Source: DAOUMF01 sp034411955
Lineage (GTDB): Bacteria; Chloroflexota; Dehalococcoidia; SM23-28-2; RBG-16-64-32
Direction of reading: 5' to 3'
NCBI GenBank assembly: GCA_034411955.1
Contig: DAOUMF010000130.1
Span: 1-26,637 of the forward strand
DNA length: 26,637 nt
Both the position numbers and the translations under genes were made by a program. How positions within the stretch are numbered: position 1 is the stretch's first letter; every line of letters begins with the position of its first letter. Positions 23,738-26,637 of this stretch are shown here, in pieces. Below the pieces are notes generated by a model that was not told where the DNA came from, searched no databases, and saw only the letters and a program-made list of their open reading frames with translations.

Positions 23738-24781
23738 CTACTTAACCCGCCAGAGCCTTGAGCCTTCCCGGACCGGCTTCTTCCCCGACCGTTCGCTCCT
23801 CATCGGCATGTTGTCCATAGGGCTGAACAGGCGGTGCTTCTCCTTCACCTGGCTGGCGACCATGTTGACGTACATCCGCGTCACCTCGAGGCTCGAATGG
23901 CCGAGGATCCGCTGAAGGGAGAACACGTCGCCGCCCGCCATCAGGTAATGGATGGCGAAGGTGTGACGGAGGAGGTGTGCGTGGAGCCTGGGTATCCTGG
24001 CTTTCTTCTTGGCTCGACGGATCATCAGTCGAACCGCGGGGACCGTCAACTGCTTGCCCTCAAGCGCGAGGAAGAAGTGCGGCGCCTCAATTGGCGGCCG
24101 GAAGTGGTCGCGGTACCGTCGCAGCGCTCTCACGGCCCGAACCCCCACCGGGACTATTCTTTCCTTGTTTCCCTTCCCCAGTACCTTCAGTTGCCCGGTG
24201 TCCAGGTCAGCATTAGGCAAGGTAAGGTTGCACAGCTCCCCGCACCGCAAACCGGAGTCGAGGAACGTCAAGACGATGGCATAGTCGCGCGCGCCCAAGG
24301 CTGTCTTGCGGTCGAAGACGCCTAGCAGCCGCTCGATCTCCTCGCGCTGTAGCCATTCGGGCTCGATCCTGCGCGCCTTGGGGAGGCGGCACCGTTGCAG
24401 GAGGTTGTCGTCGGTGTACCCCTCCCGGTAGAGCCAAGAGGCGAATGCCTTGAGCACCCTCACGTGGCCCTGAATCGTGTGCGAGGAGAGCTTCTCGTGA
24501 CGGGTGGGAACGAAGGGGTTGCGCTCGTACTTGTCCTCCCTGCCTTGCAGGTGGAGGACGAACTCCCGCACCCTGTCGATGGTGTACTCGCTAAGGTCCG
24601 TTCCGCAGCCCTGGCTGCGAAGCCAGCGGGCGAACTCGCGAAGCTTGTCGTCGTACCAGCTGATCGTCGCGCTGGCCTTGCCCTCGCTCCGATTGTAGAG
24701 GGCGTAGCTCTCGAACAGTCTGTCCAGGGGCGTTCCTGACTTGTCCATCTCTTCCCACCGCGGGTTGTACCTGACCGCCAT
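23738..24781 (-). CDS. tyrosine recombinase / integrase
   Basis: 347 residues. An N-terminal core-binding (SAM-like) domain spans about 18-125 (LFESYALYNRSEGKASATISWY). The catalytic domain spans about 140-320. It carries Arg179 (DSGLRCGEL), a beta-hairpin Lys203/206 (GKGNKER), His269 and Arg272 (HLLRHTFA), His295 (LGHSS) and the nucleophile Tyr304 (TRMYVNM). All catalytic residues are present, so it should be active. ATG at 24781 has AAGGAGG upstream. It lies 158 bp from a tRNA-Lys 3' half on the same strand, with an inverted repeat between, which makes it the likely recombinase for that att site. It is XerC/D-like in size. Confidence 0.95.
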   Translation of the reverse strand: MAVRYNPRWEEMDKSGTPLDRLFESYALYNRSEGKASATISWYDDKLREFARWLRSQGCGTDLSEYTIDRVREFVLHLQGREDKYERNPFVPTRHEKLSSHTIQGHVRVLKAFASWLYREGYTDDNLLQRCRLPKARRIEPEWLQREEIERLLGVFDRKTALGARDYAIVLTFLDSGLRCGELCNLTLPNADLDTGQLKVLGKGNKERIVPVGVRAVRALRRYRDHFRPPIEAPHFFLALEGKQLTVPAVRLMIRRAKKKARIPRLHAHLLRHTFAIHYLMAGGDVFSLQRILGHSSLEVTRMYVNMVASQVKEKHRLFSPMDNMPMRSERSGKKPVREGSRLWRVK

Positions 24782-24830
24782 GCTAGGGCCTCCTTCCGGC
24801 GCCTGGCTATTGCCCAGCGGTCAAGTAAGG

Positions 24831-24884
24831 GACTCCCGGACTCGTTTCACGGCCCTCGCGCGAAAAACTCCGAGTCCGGGAGTC
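24831..24884. repeat. perfect 14-bp inverted repeat in att region
   Basis: GACTCCCGGACTCG at 24831-24844 is the exact reverse complement of 24871-24884, with a 26-bp spacer. Its first ten bases, GACTCCCGGA, recur in the tRNA fragment at 24967-24976. The repeat lies between the integrase start and the tRNA fragment, where recombinase binding sites are expected. It could also form a hairpin in the integrase leader. Confidence 0.75.
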
Positions 24885-24910
24885 AAGTTCGGGGTGGAAA
24901 TAGACATAAT

Positions 24911-24926
24911 CCGCCCCAAAGGGCGG
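24911..24926 (-). terminator. hairpin after tRNA-Lys fragment
   Basis: CCGCCC and GGGCGG pair across a 4-base loop; on the minus strand ATTATGTCTATTT follows. It lies 12 bp past the CCA end, the usual place for a tRNA terminator. Confidence 0.55.
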
Positions 24927-24938
24927 AATTCGTATCTG

Positions 24939-24983
24939 TGGAGGGCCCGGTGGGATTCGAACCCACGACTCCCGGATTAAAAG
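24939..24983 (-). other. att site: 3' half of tRNA-Lys(UUU)
   Basis: 45 bases that match tRNA positions 32 to 76: anticodon loop CTTTTAA, anticodon 3' stem TCCGG, variable loop GAGTC, T stem GTGGG/CCCAC with loop TTCGAAT, acceptor strand CGGGCCC, discriminator T, and encoded CCA. The 5' half is absent: the bases before it are the end of the BTAD gene and do not pair with the anticodon stem. A fragment starting precisely at the anticodon loop is the hallmark of integration by a tyrosine recombinase. The U discriminator is unusual for tRNA-Lys. Confidence 0.85.
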
Positions 24984-24984
24984 G

Positions 24985-26637
24985 TCACGGAGTCCTTCCT
25001 GACGCTCTCGTGGCCTTCTGCACGAACTCCTGAAACAGCGCCGTGGTCTCCGGCAGGGGCTCCGCGTTCTCATCCTCTAGCTCTCGCCGAAGCGACTCGG
25101 TGAGCACCTTGTACAGCTTGCGGGCGCCGTTGACGTCGCCTAGTCTGCTGTAGCAGCGCATCAAGCCGCGAGCGGCGTCCTCGTCGATGGGATCGCTCGC
25201 CAGGATGGCCCGGTACAGTTCCATCGCCTTTTCGACATCCCGTGATTGAGCCGCCAGCCGTGCCGCTTGATGCGTGGCAGTGAGAAATCGACGCTGATAC
25301 TCGCGGCGGTACGCATCAGCCCACTCGTAGGGCTCGCTCCCCAGGAAGTCGCCTTGGTAGAACGCCAGCGCCCGCTCGTATTCCGCCAGCGCCTCGAGAC
25401 CTTCCAGGGCCTCGGCTCGCCGGAGGTGCGCGTCGAACGCTTCGACGTCCACCCGCAACTCGCCGGTTCGCAGGTGGTAGCGCTGGCCAGACGTCACGAA
25501 GACCTGCACATCAGTTCCCGCCAGCGCGCTCTTCATCGCCCGCCGAAGGTAGTAAGCCGCGTTCGACAGGAGGCGCTGCACCTCACCCGGGTCGCCGTCC
25601 GGCCACAGCGCCTCCGCCACCTCATCCCGGAGCACGCCGGTTCCCCCGCGTGCGATCAAATAGGCCAGGAGTTCGCGTGCCTTCTGGACCTTCCAGCGCG
25701 ATATCTCCCGCCCGTTAGCCCTCACCTCGAAGGAGCCGAAGCATCGCACACGGAACACGGCGGATCCAGTGTGCCCACCTTCTTCGCCCTGCGCGTCTTC
25801 TTCAGCCAACAGAAGCGTTTCCTGTCGACTGGCGTGCCCGTCAGGCTCCTGCGGTGCCTTCGCGTCTTCGATCGCGGGGTGTTGGCCGCTGTCGACGTCC
25901 TGCGAGGGCTCTTCCGGCTGGCCGGCCAGCACGTCCGCAACGCCGTCCGGCGCGAGGTCATCAGGCTGCGCTGGTGCCCCCTGCTGGTCGCTGGCGGGCG
26001 ATGGCTCCTCCTCTCGGTGGACGGAGTGCTGCGACTCCCCCGCGGTTGTCTGCCGCTCTGGTACCGTTCGAGGTAGCGTTGTCTCGGCGCGAACCTCGAT
26101 CGCCTTAAGTGTAAGAGTCGCGTCGCGGCCCACAGACAAAGTCACTTCGTCCGGGCCAACCGTCTCAGCGCCTGGGCCCTCGCCTCGTTGGCCAAACATC
26201 AGCCGGGCTCCGAACAGGTTCAAATCCTGCGTGGCGTCCCACTCCTCGGCGATGCATATGGTGGCTATCCCACTCTCCGAACCGCGGTGGAGCACCGTCT
26301 CCAGGCGCTCGACTTCCGCCTTCCACTCCCCCGATAGCGCCGCCAGCGCCACGATGGTCGCTGGCCGGCCTCCTTGAGGCGAACCGGCCTCGCGCGCCAC
26401 GATGGTCTCCTCCAGTTCGGTTGCCAGGTCTTCGATGGAACGCTCTGCCATCGACGCGAAGTGCGGAAGGGACGCGGCGTCGCCCACCAGGGGAGCAGCG
26501 CCTTCTGCGGCCAGAAACGCGACCCGCTCCGGGGGGTACAGTGCCCCGACCGTAGCCAACCAGGCCGAGAGCAGCTTCCCAGCCTCATGGCGGCTACCTA
26601 CTAAGATGGCACTGCCCACTACTGCCAGGTTCAGATA
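24985..26637 (-). CDS. FtsK/TcpA-like region fused to OmpR-type winged helix and BTAD (5' end outside window)
   Basis: The frame is open to the right edge (reading YLNLAVVGSAILVGS), so the gene begins outside; an internal GTG at 26619 gives 544 residues. Numbered from there, about 1-175 resembles the C-terminal part of an FtsK/EccC/TcpA-type ATPase domain (LVGSRHEAGKLLSAW ... LPHFASM ... ATICIAEEW), but the P-loop is degenerate (SRHEAGKL), so it probably does not hydrolyse ATP. A charged Gln/Glu/Pro linker follows to about 290. Then comes an OmpR-like winged helix (about 290-385; FGSFEVRANGREI ... RELLAYLIARGG ... EALWPDGD) and a BTAD of TPR-type helices (about 390-535). This C-terminal pair is that of SARP/AfsR activators. 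The stop is one base from the tRNA-Lys fragment. Confidence 0.85.
   Translation of the reverse strand, partial: YLNLAVVGSAILVGSRHEAGKLLSAWLATVGALYPPERVAFLAAEGAAPLVGDAASLPHFASMAERSIEDLATELEETIVAREAGSPQGGRPATIVALAALSGEWKAEVERLETVLHRGSESGIATICIAEEWDATQDLNLFGARLMFGQRGEGPGAETVGPDEVTLSVGRDATLTLKAIEVRAETTLPRTVPERQTTAGESQHSVHREEEPSPASDQQGAPAQPDDLAPDGVADVLAGQPEEPSQDVDSGQHPAIEDAKAPQEPDGHASRQETLLLAEEDAQGEEGGHTGSAVFRVRCFGSFEVRANGREISRWKVQKARELLAYLIARGGTGVLRDEVAEALWPDGDPGEVQRLLSNAAYYLRRAMKSALAGTDVQVFVTSGQRYHLRTGELRVDVEAFDAHLRRAEALEGLEALAEYERALAFYQGDFLGSEPYEWADAYRREYQRRFLTATHQAARLAAQSRDVEKAMELYRAILASDPIDEDAARGLMRCYSRLGDVNGARKLYKVLTESLRRELEDENAEPLPETTALFQEFVQKATRASGRTP

Noticed and set aside
24939..24990. 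A complete tRNA-Lys gene
   Set aside because: Only nucleotides 32-76 are present; the upstream bases neither pair with the anticodon stem nor form D-arm or 5' acceptor sequences.
1..26637. CRISPR array or insertion-sequence transposase
   Set aside because: No regularly spaced identical repeats of 24 bp or more and no transposase-like product were seen.

Overview
The window is GC-rich and every gene I can support lies on the minus strand. It reads like a high-GC bacterium, plausibly Chloroflexota or a deep Gram-positive-like lineage. The grounds are a PrgI-type conjugation module, Thermoprotei-unlike but typically bacterial OmpR/PhoB two-component systems, a C-terminal BTAD regulator and lipobox lipoproteins. 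The phylum is inference.

Layout, read right to left as transcribed. (a) 24985-26637: 3' part of a gene joining a degenerate FtsK/TcpA-like region to an OmpR-type winged helix plus BTAD. (b) 24939-24983: exactly the 3' half of a tRNA-Lys(UUU), from the anticodon loop to CCA, followed by a hairpin terminator, an inverted repeat sharing the tRNA 10-mer, and a tyrosine integrase (23738-24781). This is an integration (att) site. (c) 23445-23737: a gene-free stretch that folds on the plus strand into a closed multi-hairpin structure, probably an unclassified structured RNA. (d) 15869-23424: PhoB/PhoR-like two-component system, a three-unit Pho-box, then pstS-pstC-pstA-pstB-phoU-arsC. A relic of a second phoU (15742-15860) follows. 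(e) 12835-15569: a second two-component system (RR1/HK1) and a PepSY protein. (f) 4736-12646: a lipoprotein, an ABC-2 type exporter (ATPase, permease, CARDB/NEW3-like protein), another lipoprotein, two MacB/LolD-type ATPases and a large double FtsX permease. (g) 1-4151: a compact type IV secretion (conjugation) operon: VirB6-like, SLT+NlpC/P60 hydrolase, VirB8-like, VirB2-like, PrgI, a separate VirB4/TraC N-terminal domain, and probably the start of the next gene.

Three sets of direct repeats with a period of about 11 bp stand out, the spacing expected for OmpR-type winged-helix regulators. CGTTAA repeats upstream of pstS look like a Pho-box. TTCAT-type repeats occur in front of RR1/HK1, the PepSY gene, the lipoprotein gene and the ABC-2 operon, suggesting one local regulon for RR1. 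Six AGTCAA-type units at 11/22-bp steps precede the conjugation operon; this is the architecture bound by SARP/BTAD or PhoB-type proteins, and a BTAD protein is encoded at the other end of the window.

The working picture is a phosphate/arsenate locus and an envelope-transport locus lying between conjugation genes on the left and an integrase/att region on the right. Whether all of it is one integrated element, or chromosome bordered by two elements, cannot be settled from this window.
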